Shown: positions 7,946 through 17,064 of the stretch, in pieces
How positions within the stretch are numbered: position 1 is the first letter of the stretch
How the letters are laid out: every line of letters starts with the position of its first letter
NCBI RefSeq assembly: GCF_001641125.1
Contig: NZ_LWLP01000001.1
Location: 2,590,079 to 2,654,078, forward strand
Direction: 5' to 3'
DNA: 64,000 nt
Origin: Arthrobacter sp. OY3WO11
GTDB taxonomy: Bacteria; Actinomycetota; Actinomycetes; Actinomycetales; Micrococcaceae
The notes under the pieces: generated by a model
Seen by the model: the letters and a program-made list of their open reading frames with translations, nothing else
Told to the model about the DNA's origin: nothing
Databases searched by the model: none
Position numbers and translations under genes: made by a program

Positions 7946-9112
7946 ATGGATTTCAGTGCGTCCCCTGAATATCAGCTCGACCCTTTCCCCTACTACGCAC
8001 GAATGCGCGAAACAGCCCCTGTCTATTACGACGAACAATCTGGCAGTTGGCACGTCTTCCGGCACGACGACGTTCAGCGGGCTTTGTCCGAATATTCAAC
8101 CTTCTCGTCGCACATGGGAGGTGACGATGCATCGGGGACCGGCCAACTGTTTTCCTCGAGCCTGATCGCCACCGATCCTCCAAGGCACCGGCAGCTACGC
8201 TCCCTGGTCACCCAGGCTTTTACGCCCAAAGCCGTGGATGCGCTGGCGCCCCGCATCGCCGGGCTCACGGACGAGCTACTGGAGGGAATCGCGGACCGCG
8301 GCAGCGCAGACCTGATTAAGGAACTGGCGTACCCGTTGCCTGTCATAGTGATCTCCGAACTCATGGGGATCCCCGCGCAGGACCGTGAGCGCTTCAAACA
8401 GTGGTCCGATGTGATCGTCAGCCAAACACGGACCGGGTCGGCCAGCGAGAATCACATCGCCGCAAACATGGAGATGACGCAGTACTTCCTGGCCCTGATC
8501 GACCAACGCAGGAGCCAGCCGGGACATGACCTGATCAGCACCCTGCTGGCAGCGGAGATTGACGGCCAAAAACTGACGGTGCCGGAACTGCTCGGTTTTT
8601 GCGCTTTGCTGCTCGTCGCAGGCAATGAGACCACCACCAATCTGATCGGCAACGCTGTTTTGTGCCTGGCTGAGAACCCCGGCACCATGGACCGCCTGCT
8701 GAGGGAACCCGCCCTGCTGCCCCAGACCATCGAAGAGGTGCTGCGTTTTCGATCGCCGGTCCAGTCCATGTATCGAATGACTGTCGCGGAGGCAGCCTTG
8801 GGAGACGAAGTGATTCCCGCCGGCGCACCGGTCGTGGCTTGGATAGGCTCCGCCAACCGCGACGAGCGGCAGTTTCAGCGGCCTGCCGAGTTCGACATAG
8901 ACCGCGGCCAGAACAGGCACCTGGCATTCGGCCACGGCGTTCACTTTTGCCTTGGCGCGCCCCTTGCCCGGCTCGAAGCCAGGATTGCGCTGGGTGCCCT
9001 GCTGTCCCGTTTTCCCGGGCTTTCCCTGGTTCCAGGAGCGCATCTGGAACGAATGGACAGCACTATCGTCTACGGGGTGAAGGCACTCCCGGTGAGTTGG
9101 CAGCCAGCCTGA
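7946..9112 (+). CDS. cytochrome P450
   Basis: A 388-residue soluble bacterial P450. Visible signatures are the I-helix oxygen-activation motif AGNETT (225-230), the K-helix ExxR (Glu264-Arg267) and the heme loop FGHGVHFCLG with proximal Cys335. It would insert one oxygen atom into an organic substrate using electrons from ferredoxin and ferredoxin reductase. No ferredoxin or reductase gene adjoins it, so it must use partners encoded elsewhere. AGAGG precedes the ATG. Length and motif spacing are normal; the substrate cannot be predicted. Confidence 0.93.
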   Translation: MDFSASPEYQLDPFPYYARMRETAPVYYDEQSGSWHVFRHDDVQRALSEYSTFSSHMGGDDASGTGQLFSSSLIATDPPRHRQLRSLVTQAFTPKAVDALAPRIAGLTDELLEGIADRGSADLIKELAYPLPVIVISELMGIPAQDRERFKQWSDVIVSQTRTGSASENHIAANMEMTQYFLALIDQRRSQPGHDLISTLLAAEIDGQKLTVPELLGFCALLLVAGNETTTNLIGNAVLCLAENPGTMDRLLREPALLPQTIEEVLRFRSPVQSMYRMTVAEAALGDEVIPAGAPVVAWIGSANRDERQFQRPAEFDIDRGQNRHLAFGHGVHFCLGAPLARLEARIALGALLSRFPGLSLVPGAHLERMDSTIVYGVKALPVSWQPA

Positions 9113-9236
9113 CCGGCAAGAGTTGGCGCGCCCATGGGAGCGACGGATAGGCGGCAGGTGGTTGTACTTTTTTGTTGGCCAGCAACAGCTGGCCTGTCCC
9201 TGCAGCAGATGAAGGCGGACGGTAACGTCCCACTGC

Positions 9237-9548
9237 TCACTCCGGCCGGTCCTCAAGGGACGAGATGATACTGCCGCAGCCTTGGAAGAACATTCGCCGG
9301 CCAAGACCGCCGTCAGCCCAGATCCAGACAATGGAGTAGTCGCCCGTCATGGCATCCACGACGCCCGTGCCGGAAAGGCCGGCGTCCAGAAAGCTCACCC
9401 TCTCCCCTATTGTGAACCGCGGATGCCGGATCCTCTTCCGACGCAGCTTCGAGTGGGAGGTTCCGGTTACCACTGGAAGATGCCTGTCGGCTGGAAGGTG
9501 AACACGTTCATGAAATTCCTTGGGTCGCGGGCGGTTCTGCCAGCTCAT
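9237..9548 (-). CDS. hypothetical protein with small beta-barrel-like C-terminal domain
   Basis: A 103-residue product in the chosen frame. The C-terminal ~65 residues (IGERVSFLDAGLSGTGVVDA, DYSIVWIWADGGLGRRMFF) look like a compact SH3-like beta domain and have strong G/C at third codon positions. The stretch before it is less coding-like. The frame is open up to 9812, but codon use weakens beyond ~9480, so the true start is uncertain; 9548 is an ATG without a clear ribosome site. It overlaps a competing plus-strand frame. No function recognised. Confidence 0.45.
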   Translation of the reverse strand: MSWQNRPRPKEFHERVHLPADRHLPVVTGTSHSKLRRKRIRHPRFTIGERVSFLDAGLSGTGVVDAMTGDYSIVWIWADGGLGRRMFFQGCGSIISSLEDRPE

Positions 9549-9611
9549 TACAACCCTGCCCGCTGCTCCCAGGTCACGCATACACGTGGTGAAATCACAG
9601 TATCCGTATTG

Positions 9612-9851
9612 ATGGGACGCTGCACCGAGAACGCTTGTTTTTCGAATGTGACCGGCCAACGCCTTCCAGCCATAGGCTGCCGCTACATCGGCAGCAGGAA
9701 GGGCGAGGACACCTGGCGGTTCACCTTCATCCTTGGTCCGGTACCAAGCCATATCACTCTGCGCGCCCTCGCTGAGGACGGCTCGGTGCTCGCCGAGCAG
9801 GTGAACGATCACCGTGAGTGGCCTGTGACCGGCAGATTTTCATGGGCCTAG
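9612..9851 (+). CDS. possible small hypothetical protein (weak)
   Basis: The plus-strand frame (open from 9282) shows coding-like third positions in its last ~240 bp, ending WRFTFILG...ITLRALAEDGSVLAEQ, which resembles a beta-sandwich edge. It lies opposite the extended part of the minus-strand frame, where codon bias is poor. There is no ribosome site at the 9612 ATG and I do not recognise the protein. It may be a remnant. Confidence 0.22.
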   Translation: MGRCTENACFSNVTGQRLPAIGCRYIGSRKGEDTWRFTFILGPVPSHITLRALAEDGSVLAEQVNDHREWPVTGRFSWA

Positions 9852-9889
9852 GTGGCCACTGCCATCGAGCGGGTGGATAGGCTGGGTGG

Positions 9890-10582
9890 ATGGCGACAGT
9901 TATCCTCGTGCGGCACGGCCGCACCACAGCCAATGCCACTGGACTGCTGGCCGGCCGGGCTGCCGGTGTCAGCCTGGACCAGGTTGGGCGCGAGCAGGCG
10001 GCTCTGACCGGAGAGCGTCTCGCGGCAGTGCCCGTAGTTGGGGTGGTATCGAGCCCTCTCGAGCGTTGTCAGCAAACCGCCCAGCTCATCCTCGATCGCC
10101 AGGCCGGCACTCCGTACGCGCCGTTGGAACCCGATCTTACGGAGTGCGATTACGGCCAATGGCAGGGCCGTACGCTCAGTGATCTCGCAACCGAAGATCT
10201 GTGGTCGGCTGTGCAATCGCAGCCGTCCGCCGTCATCTTTCCCGGCGGTGAATCCATGGCCGGGATGCAGGCTCGAGCGGTAGCAGCTATTCGACGCCAC
10301 GATGCAGCCTTCGAAGCCGAGTACGGGCCAGGAGCCGTATGGGTGGCGGTGAGTCACGGTGACGTCATCAAATCAATCGTTGCCGACGCGCTGGGCATGC
10401 ACCTTGACCTGTTCCAGCGCATTAACGTGGGCCCTGCCTCGGTATCGATCGTGCACTACAGCGCCACTCGGCCCAGCGTTTACGCAACCAACACCGATGC
10501 CGGGGACCTGTCGTGGCTGTCGAACAGCATCCTCCCTGCCGACGCGCCGGTGGGCGGCGGTGCAGGGCAACAGGCGCCATGA
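9890..10582 (+). CDS. histidine phosphatase family protein (MSMEG_4193-like)
   Basis: A 230-residue protein of the phosphoglycerate-mutase-like histidine phosphatase superfamily. LVRHGRTTAN near the N-terminus carries the catalytic RHG (phospho-accepting His). The second-half AVSHGDVIKSIVADALG supplies the second catalytic His, and SSPLERCQQTAQ the conserved Arg. The order phosphatase, DUF3090, SCO1664 is conserved in many actinobacteria; in mycobacteria it lies near cysQ and mshC of mycothiol synthesis (from memory of Rv2130c-Rv2135c), which are not in this window. The substrate is not established. It is the first gene of the operon, 24 bp before the next. Confidence 0.9.
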   Translation: MATVILVRHGRTTANATGLLAGRAAGVSLDQVGREQAALTGERLAAVPVVGVVSSPLERCQQTAQLILDRQAGTPYAPLEPDLTECDYGQWQGRTLSDLATEDLWSAVQSQPSAVIFPGGESMAGMQARAVAAIRRHDAAFEAEYGPGAVWVAVSHGDVIKSIVADALGMHLDLFQRINVGPASVSIVHYSATRPSVYATNTDAGDLSWLSNSILPADAPVGGGAGQQAP

Positions 10583-10606
10583 GGCGCCTGTGCCTAAAAT
10601 GCTCTT

Positions 10607-11161
10607 ATGCCTACACGTGTTCATGAGTTCGACTGGCCTGATCGGGTCGTCGTCGGCACCATTGGCCTTCCGGGGGCACGGACGTTCTACCTGCAGGTGC
10701 GGGCAGGGAACCAGATCGTCAGTATCGCCATGGAGAAGCAGCAGTCGGCCCTGCTCGCGGAGAAGATCGACGAAATCCTCGACCAGCTTCTCACCGTCGA
10801 GGGCAACCCTCACAGCGTTCCCACCAGCACTCCCATTGAACTGGTTGACAATGACGAGCTTGAGGCCGTTGAGGAGCAGTTTCGGACCGGCGCCATGGGC
10901 TTAGGGTGGGACCCGACGACGGCGCAGGTCGTGATCGAGGCCTACCCGATCACCGATGTCGACGCTGATAGTGACGACGAAGCACCAGATGAGGATGACG
11001 CCGAGGTGCCCGAAATGCTGCTGGTGCGGATGCCCGTTGGCACCGCCCGCGCATTTGCTAAGCGCACGCGGGAGGTTGTGGGCGCCGGGCGTCCCGCGTG
11101 CCCGGTCTGCGGTTACCCCGTAGACGCCGACGGGCACGTCTGCACTTTGCCCGAGGCGTGA
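10607..11161 (+). CDS. DUF3090 family protein with C-terminal zinc ribbon
   Basis: A 184-residue member of DUF3090. The N-terminal alpha/beta region (VHEFDWPDRVVVGTIG, GARTFYLQVRAG) is followed by an acidic linker (DADSDDEAPDEDD) and a C-terminal CPVCGYPVDADGHVC. Cys165, Cys168, Cys179 and possibly His177 could bind zinc. No biochemical role is established for the family. It lies between a phosphatase and a kinase-like gene and shares the TGATG junction with the latter, so the three proteins are probably made together. No clear ribosome site precedes the ATG. Confidence 0.9.
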   Translation: MPTRVHEFDWPDRVVVGTIGLPGARTFYLQVRAGNQIVSIAMEKQQSALLAEKIDEILDQLLTVEGNPHSVPTSTPIELVDNDELEAVEEQFRTGAMGLGWDPTTAQVVIEAYPITDVDADSDDEAPDEDDAEVPEMLLVRMPVGTARAFAKRTREVVGAGRPACPVCGYPVDADGHVCTLPEA

Positions 11162-11928
11162 TGCCGGCGCCGGACCTGGTGACGGCCGAGCTGACGCTCA
11201 CCGGGCGCATTACGACGGCGTCGAACGCAACCTTCGTGGGCAGCATCGGCGACACCACGGTTGTCTACAAGCCGATAGCCGGCGAGAAACCGCTGTGGGA
11301 TTTTCCCGACGGCGTCCTTGCCCACCGGGAGGTTGCCGCCTACCTGGTCTCGGAGGTCCTCGGCTGGAACGTGGTGCCCCGCACCTGGCTGCGCGACGGT
11401 CCGTTAGGCGAAGGGATGGTGCAGCTGTGGCAGGAGAGAGACCCCGACCAGAACGCGGTGGACCTCATTGCGTCGGATGACGTACCGGAGATCGGGTGGA
11501 AACACGTCCTCGAAGGTCAGGATGAGACCGGACGAATGGTCGCGCTCATACACGAGGACTCTCCGGCGCTCAGACGCATGGCGGTATTCGACGTCGTCGT
11601 GAACAACGCAGACCGCAAAGGCGACCACATCCTTGCCATGACGGACGGACACCGGCACGGCGTGGACCACGGGCTTACCTTTCACCGCGACCACAAGCTG
11701 CGCACGGTGCTGTGGGGGTGGCTGGGAGACGCCCTGACGGGCGACGAACTTGAGGGCATCGACCGCGTCAGCGCAGGACTGGACGGTGAGCTGGGCCGAA
11801 ACCTTGCTGACCTGCTCAGCGCCGAAGAAATTGCGTCGCTCGCTGCGCGCTGTGCCCGGTTGCGCTCGGCGGGTCGGTTCCCCGCTCCAAGCGGTCAGAT
11901 GTCGGCGGTGCCCTGGCCGCTGTTCTGA
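11161..11928 (+). CDS. SCO1664 family protein (PI3/4-kinase-like fold)
   Basis: A 255-residue protein. Features consistent with a lipid-kinase-like ATP-grasping fold are VVYKPIAGEKP (Lys37), HREVAAYLVSEVLG (helix with Glu57), a catalytic-loop-like DVVVNNADRKGDH (144-156), and a metal-binding-like GVDHGLTFH (Asp169). The family is described as PI3/4-kinase-related, but I know of no demonstrated substrate. It is the last gene of the phosphatase/DUF3090/SCO1664 trio. The ATG overlaps the DUF3090 stop by one base, so I rejected the frame's longer start at 11098. A terminator follows. Confidence 0.88.
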   Translation: MPAPDLVTAELTLTGRITTASNATFVGSIGDTTVVYKPIAGEKPLWDFPDGVLAHREVAAYLVSEVLGWNVVPRTWLRDGPLGEGMVQLWQERDPDQNAVDLIASDDVPEIGWKHVLEGQDETGRMVALIHEDSPALRRMAVFDVVVNNADRKGDHILAMTDGHRHGVDHGLTFHRDHKLRTVLWGWLGDALTGDELEGIDRVSAGLDGELGRNLADLLSAEEIASLAARCARLRSAGRFPAPSGQMSAVPWPLF

Positions 11929-11965
11929 GCAGGAACCGCAGCTTCTGCAAAACAGGGCACGAAAG

Positions 11966-12000
11966 AGGCCCGAACCCGCGGATCACGCGGGTCCGGGCCT
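11966..12000. terminator. bidirectional intrinsic terminator
   Basis: 15-bp arms (AGGCCCGAACCCGCG and its near-perfect complement, one mismatch) around a 5-base GATCA loop. It lies between the convergent ends of the SCO1664 gene and nrdF, so it probably serves both strands. There is only a short A/T run on either side. Confidence 0.75.
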
Positions 12001-12040
12001 TGACCAGCCCTTCGGTCGGGCGGGACTCAGACGGAAACTC

Positions 12041-13096
<1,056 letters not shown>

Positions 13097-13107
13097 TTAG
13101 TTGAAGA

Positions 13108-15279
13108 CTAAAGCATGCAGGAAACGCAGCCCTCAACCTCCGTCCCTTCCAGCGCGAGCTGGCGGAGACGGATGTAGTAGATGGTCTTGATGCCCTTCTT
13201 CCAGGCGTAGATCTGGGCCTTGTTGATGTCGCGCGTGGTGGCGGTGTCCTTGAAGAACAGCGTCAGGGACAGGCCCTGGTCCACGTGCTGCGTTGCAGCA
13301 GCGTAGGTGTCGATAACCTTCTCGTAACCGATCTCGTACGCGTCCTGGTAGTACTCCAGGTTGTCGTTGGTGAGGTACGGCGCCGGGTAGTACACGCGGC
13401 CCAGCTTGCCTTCCTTGCGGATCTCAATCTTGGACGCCACCGGGTGGATCGAGGAGGTGGAGTTGTTGATGTAGGAGATCGAACCGGTGGGCGGGACAGC
13501 CTGCAGGTTCTGGTTGTAGATGCCGTGCTCCATGACGGAAGCCTTCAGCGCCAGCCAGTCAGCCTGCGTGGGGATGTGCACGTTCTTGAACAGCTCCGCA
13601 ACCTTTTCAGTCTGCGGCAGCCATTCCTGCTCCGTGTACTTGTCGAAGAACTCGCCGGAGGCGTACTTGGACTTCTCGAAGCCGCCGAAGGTCTGGCCGG
13701 TCTCGATGGCCAGCAGGTTGGAGGCGCGGACCGCGTGGTACACCACCGAGTAGAAGTAGATGTTGGTGAAGTCCAGGCCCTCTTCGGAACCGTAGTGGAC
13801 CCGCTCACGCGCCAGGTAGCCGTGCAGGTTCATCTGGCCCAGGCCGATGGCGTGGCTCTGGTCGTTGCCCTTGGCGATGGACGGCACCGAGGTGATGTTG
13901 GACATGTCGGACACTGCCGAGAGCGAGCGGATGGCCGTCTCGATGGTCAGCCCGAAGTCCGGCGAGTCCATGGTCTTCGCGATGTTCAGCGAGCCCAGGT
14001 TGCAGGAGATGTCCTTGCCGGTGTCGTCGTAGGACAGGTCATCGTTGTACGTGGTGGGCTGGGAGACCTGGAGGATTTCCGAGCACAGGTTGGACATGAT
14101 GATCTTGCCGTCGATCGGGTTGGCCCGGTTCACGGTGTCCTCGAACATGATGTACGGGTACCCGGATTCGAACTGGATCTCGGCGAGGGTCTGGAAGAAC
14201 TCTCGCGCCTTGATCTTGGTCTTCTTGATCCGGGAATCGTCCACCATCTCGTAGTACTTCTCGGTGACCGAGACGTCGGAGAACGGCATGCCGTAGACGC
14301 GTTCGACGTCGTACGGGGAGAACAGGTACATGTCCTCGTCCCGCTTGGCCAGCTCGAACGTGATGTCCGGAATCACGACGCCGAGCGAGAGGGTCTTGAT
14401 GCGGATCTTCTCGTCCGCGTTCTCGCGCTTGGTATCCAGGAACCGGTAGATGTCCGGGTGGTGCGCATGCAGGTACACCGCACCGGCACCCTGGCGGGCA
14501 CCAAGCTGGTTGGCGTAGGAGAAGCTGTCTTCGAGGAGCTTCATCACGGGGATGACGCCGGAGGACTGGTTCTCGATCTGCTTGATGGGCGCGCCCACCT
14601 CGCGGATGTTGGTCAGCGCGAAGGCCACGCCGCCGCCGCGCTTGGACAGCTGCAGGGCGGAGTTGATGGAGCGGCCGATCGACTCCATGTTGTCTTCGAT
14701 GCGGAGCAGGAAGCAGGAGACCAGCTCACCGCGCTGCTTCTTGCCGGCGTTCAGGAACGTGGGGGTGGCCGGCTGGAAACGGCCTTCGATGATCTCATCC
14801 ACCATCTGCAGGGCAAGCTGCTCGTTGCCGCGGGCCAGGTGCAGGGCAACCATGCAGACGCGGTCCTCATAGCGCTCCAGGAAACGCTTGCCGTCGAACG
14901 TCTTCAACGTGTAGGACGTGTAGAACTTGAACGCGCCCAGGAAGGTCTCGAAGCGGAACTTCTTCTTGTATGCGCGGTTGAACAGCTCACGGATGAAGTT
15001 CATCGTGTACTGGTCCAGCGTTTCGCGCTCGTAGTAGTCGTTCTTGACCAGGTACTCGAGCTTCTCTTCCAGGTCGTGGAAGAACACGGTGTTGTTGTTG
15101 ACGTGCTGCAGGAAGTACTGGTGCGCAGCCTCACGGTCGGCCTCGAACTGGATCTCGCCATTGGGGCCGTACAGGTTCAGCATCGCGTTGAGCTCGTGGT
15201 AGCCCAGGCCCTTGTACGCTGCGGGCATCTCGGGCTTCTCGGCCCTGGTTACTTCTGTGTCTGCGACAGTCGTGTCCAA
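13108..15279 (-). CDS. nrdE: class Ib ribonucleotide reductase, catalytic large subunit
   Basis: NrdE reduces ribonucleoside diphosphates to deoxy forms. Hallmarks are [13 protein letters not shown] (first active-site Cys), the mid-chain NLCSEILQ and [12 protein letters not shown] loop, [22 protein letters not shown], and the C-terminal CVSCML pair that takes electrons from NrdH. I placed the start at a TTG (15279) giving an N-terminus [21 protein letters not shown], about 723 residues; the alternative is the ATG at 15228 ([10 protein letters not shown]). Either way it begins at or inside the 3' end of nrdI, indicating coupling. Confidence 0.96.
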   Translation of the reverse strand: MDTTVADTEVTRAEKPEMPAAYKGLGYHELNAMLNLYGPNGEIQFEADREAAHQYFLQHVNNNTVFFHDLEEKLEYLVKNDYYERETLDQYTMNFIRELFNRAYKKKFRFETFLGAFKFYTSYTLKTFDGKRFLERYEDRVCMVALHLARGNEQLALQMVDEIIEGRFQPATPTFLNAGKKQRGELVSCFLLRIEDNMESIGRSINSALQLSKRGGGVAFALTNIREVGAPIKQIENQSSGVIPVMKLLEDSFSYANQLGARQGAGAVYLHAHHPDIYRFLDTKRENADEKIRIKTLSLGVVIPDITFELAKRDEDMYLFSPYDVERVYGMPFSDVSVTEKYYEMVDDSRIKKTKIKAREFFQTLAEIQFESGYPYIMFEDTVNRANPIDGKIIMSNLCSEILQVSQPTTYNDDLSYDDTGKDISCNLGSLNIAKTMDSPDFGLTIETAIRSLSAVSDMSNITSVPSIAKGNDQSHAIGLGQMNLHGYLARERVHYGSEEGLDFTNIYFYSVVYHAVRASNLLAIETGQTFGGFEKSKYASGEFFDKYTEQEWLPQTEKVAELFKNVHIPTQADWLALKASVMEHGIYNQNLQAVPPTGSISYINNSTSSIHPVASKIEIRKEGKLGRVYYPAPYLTNDNLEYYQDAYEIGYEKVIDTYAAATQHVDQGLSLTLFFKDTATTRDINKAQIYAWKKGIKTIYYIRLRQLALEGTEVEGCVSCML

Positions 15280-15752
15280 AACGTGTCCAATCCATTGTTT
15301 ACGCGGGCCACGTCTTCTGGCGTGCCCATTAATTCGAAGCGGTAGAGGTGCGGTACCCCGCACTTGGCGGCGATGATGTCCCCCGCCATGCAGTAGTTGT
15401 CCCCGAAGTTGGTGTTGCCGGCCCCAATAACACCGCGCAGAAGCTCCCTGTTCTGCGGGTTGTTCAGGAACCGGATGACCTGCTTGGGAACGGACCCCTC
15501 TCCCCCGGTGCCTCCGTAGGTGGGCACCACCAGCACGAACGGCCGGGTGGCGAGGAGGGGTGCGTCCTTGGCTAAGAGCGGGATCCGGGCCACCTCACGG
15601 CCAAGCTTCGAGACAAAGCGGCTGGTGTTCTCGGATGCCGAGGAAAAGTAGATGAGCCGGCTGCCTGTGGCTACCGGCGGGACCGGCCCGGAAGAATCCA
15701 CACGCTGAGCCGCGTAGAAATCCTGGACTGCTGGCGCTGCCGTTGAAGTCAC
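15249..15752 (-). CDS. nrdI: flavodoxin-like NrdI, activator of class Ib reductase
   Basis: A 167-residue flavodoxin-like protein that supplies oxidant for assembling the manganese-tyrosyl cofactor of NrdF. FMN-loop motifs are [24 protein letters not shown] and [15 protein letters not shown]. The GTG at 15752 follows nrdH directly; no later in-frame ATG would leave the FMN site intact. The frame upstream of this (to 15878) overlaps nrdH and is not coding-like. Its 3' end overlaps the nrdE start region. Confidence 0.95.
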   Translation of the reverse strand: MTSTAAPAVQDFYAAQRVDSSGPVPPVATGSRLIYFSSASENTSRFVSKLGREVARIPLLAKDAPLLATRPFVLVVPTYGGTGGEGSVPKQVIRFLNNPQNRELLRGVIGAGNTNFGDNYCMAGDIIAAKCGVPHLYRFELMGTPEDVARVNNGLDTFWTRLSQTQK

Positions 15753-15789
15753 CTCGGCTGGTTGTTGGTTCCCGGCAGGGAAAGGGTAC

Positions 15790-16035
15790 TTATGCCACGG
15801 AGGAAACGGCGGAGAGAGCCAGTTCCTCGATCTTGTCCGGACGGAAACCTGACCAGTGGTCCTGGTCCGTGACCACAACGGGAGCCTGCATGTAGCCCAG
15901 TGACTTCAGGCGCTCGAGGGCCTCGGCGTCCTGGGAGATGTCAACGCTCTGGTAGGTGATGCCCTTTTTGTCGAGCGCCCGGTAGGTGGCGTTGCACTGA
16001 ACACAAGCAGGCTTTGTGTAAACCGTTACGGTCAT
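15790..16035 (-). CDS. nrdH: glutaredoxin-like NrdH redoxin
   Basis: An 81-residue NrdH, the dithiol donor for NrdE. The redox motif is CVQC (Cys11, Cys14) after VTVYTKPA, and the C-terminal half has the [12 protein letters not shown] signature that binds thioredoxin reductase. AGGGGACAGG lies just before the ATG. It is the first gene of the nrdHIEF operon, with a NrdR-like box about 60-80 bp upstream. Confidence 0.96.
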   Translation of the reverse strand: MTVTVYTKPACVQCNATYRALDKKGITYQSVDISQDAEALERLKSLGYMQAPVVVTDQDHWSGFRPDKIEELALSAVSSVA

Positions 16036-16097
16036 GGTTCCTGTCCCCTTTTCTGGAAAACTTGCTGGTCCGGTGTCCCCGCCCAAGCTGTACCTAG

Positions 16098-16113
16098 ATA
16101 CTACATCTAGTGC
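16098..16113 (-). promoter_or_regulatory. NrdR-box-like operator upstream of nrdH
   Basis: Read on the minus strand the 16 bases are GCACTAGATGTAGTAT, matching 12 of 16 positions of the ACACTATATATAGTGT-type NrdR consensus. It lies about 63 bp upstream of the nrdH ATG, where NrdR represses class Ib nrd operons. NrdR boxes usually come in pairs; a second candidate at 16141-16156 is a poor match. Confidence 0.6.
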
Positions 16114-16171
16114 AGACGCCTCTTTGGAACCCCAAGATGATGTATTACAAGTATGTCATTTAATGCACTTT

Positions 16172-16247
16172 TAATCCACAGGCAGGTGCCTCCAAAATGT
16201 CCGGAATCCCGCTGTTTTTGTGGACGAAGTCCACACCCTGTGGAGTA
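16172..16247. promoter_or_regulatory. cluster of four DnaA-box-like motifs / TGTGGA inverted repeats
   Basis: Four sites resemble TT(A/G)TCCACA: TAATCCACA (16172-16180), TGTGGACGA (16219-16227), AAGTCCACA (16227-16235) and TGTGGAGTA (16239-16247). The middle pair forms a TGTGGAC-GAA-GTCCACA palindrome, with a third arm three bases on. The cluster sits in the 465-bp region upstream of nrdH; apart from these sites and the NrdR-like box the region shows no coding frame. Confidence 0.4.
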
Positions 16248-16500
16248 CTTAGCCACATTTTTCACCCAGCGTGTCGGGGAAAAGACGGCGTGTCGGATAG
16301 TGCCGGCTCCCGCCAAAGAAGAGTCAAGAATCACTGCATGTAGTGATCCATTCGGCCCAGGACGGCTGGCTGCCGGAGCCGTAGCATCAAAGGGTGCAGG
16401 AGCAGCTTTCCCGGGTAGCGCACGGGCCGGGACGGCCCCAGCGGCGGGAACCGCAATAAGGACTGGTAGGGCAATCAGGACCGATAGAGAGGGCACGACG

Positions 16501-17049
16501 ATGAAACTCACCACACTGGCATGGTCCACGGCCGCAACCGTAGCGACTGCTGCTGCGGGCGGAGCAGCGACCGACCCGAACAGCAGCTGGTACCTTCGGC
16601 TGCGGAAGCCCGGGTGGCAGCCGCCGGCGATTGCCTTCCCTGTCGTGTGGACGGCCTTGTACGCGGACCTTGCAGTGAGTTCCGCCGTCGCCCTGGACAG
16701 CGCCGCCACAAAAGATGTTGCGGCCGGGCGGGACAGCACCGCAGCCGGGACTACCTCGACAAACAGCAAGGGCAACCGACCGGAGGTCCGCGCCTACCAG
16801 GGCGCCCTCGCGGCAAACCTTGTCCTCAATGCCACCTGGAGCTGGCTGTTCTGGCGCTCCCGCCGGCCCTGGCTCGCAGCAGCGGAAGCGGCATTGCTGG
16901 CGGCCAGCAGCGCGGACCTGGTGCGGCGCACATACCGCTTGAACCCCCCCGCCGGAGCAGCCCTCGGCCCCTACGCCGCATGGTGCGGGTTTGCCACCGT
17001 GCTGTCCGCGTCAATTGCCCGGCTCAATTCCGGCAGCGGCAGGCGTTGA
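16501..17049 (+). CDS. TspO/MBR family tryptophan-rich membrane protein
   Basis: A 182-residue TspO-family protein, expected to have five transmembrane helices and to bind porphyrin-like or other hydrophobic ligands. Family landmarks are WYLRLRKPGWQPP, VVWTALYADLAVS and NLVLNATWSWLFWRSRRPW. An unusual hydrophilic insert of ~25 residues (DSAATKDVAAGRDSTAAGTTSTNSKG region) separates helices 2 and 3. The ATG at 16501 has GAGAGGG nearby; the frame runs upstream to 16153 but is not coding-like. It converges on the acyl-CoA ligase gene. Confidence 0.88.
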   Translation: MKLTTLAWSTAATVATAAAGGAATDPNSSWYLRLRKPGWQPPAIAFPVVWTALYADLAVSSAVALDSAATKDVAAGRDSTAAGTTSTNSKGNRPEVRAYQGALAANLVLNATWSWLFWRSRRPWLAAAEAALLAASSADLVRRTYRLNPPAGAALGPYAAWCGFATVLSASIARLNSGSGRR

Positions 17050-17064
17050 CAGGAGTGCGCCAGT

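Noticed and set aside
13285-15345. 686-codon open frame opposite nrdE
   Set aside because: Long opposite-strand frames are common in very GC-rich genes. The translated sequence is Val/Leu/Arg-rich without domain motifs, while nrdE on the other strand is unambiguous.
16141-16156. Second NrdR box upstream of nrdH
   Set aside because: Only a few positions match the consensus; spacing to the first candidate is about 43 bp centre to centre, not the usual ~31-32 bp.
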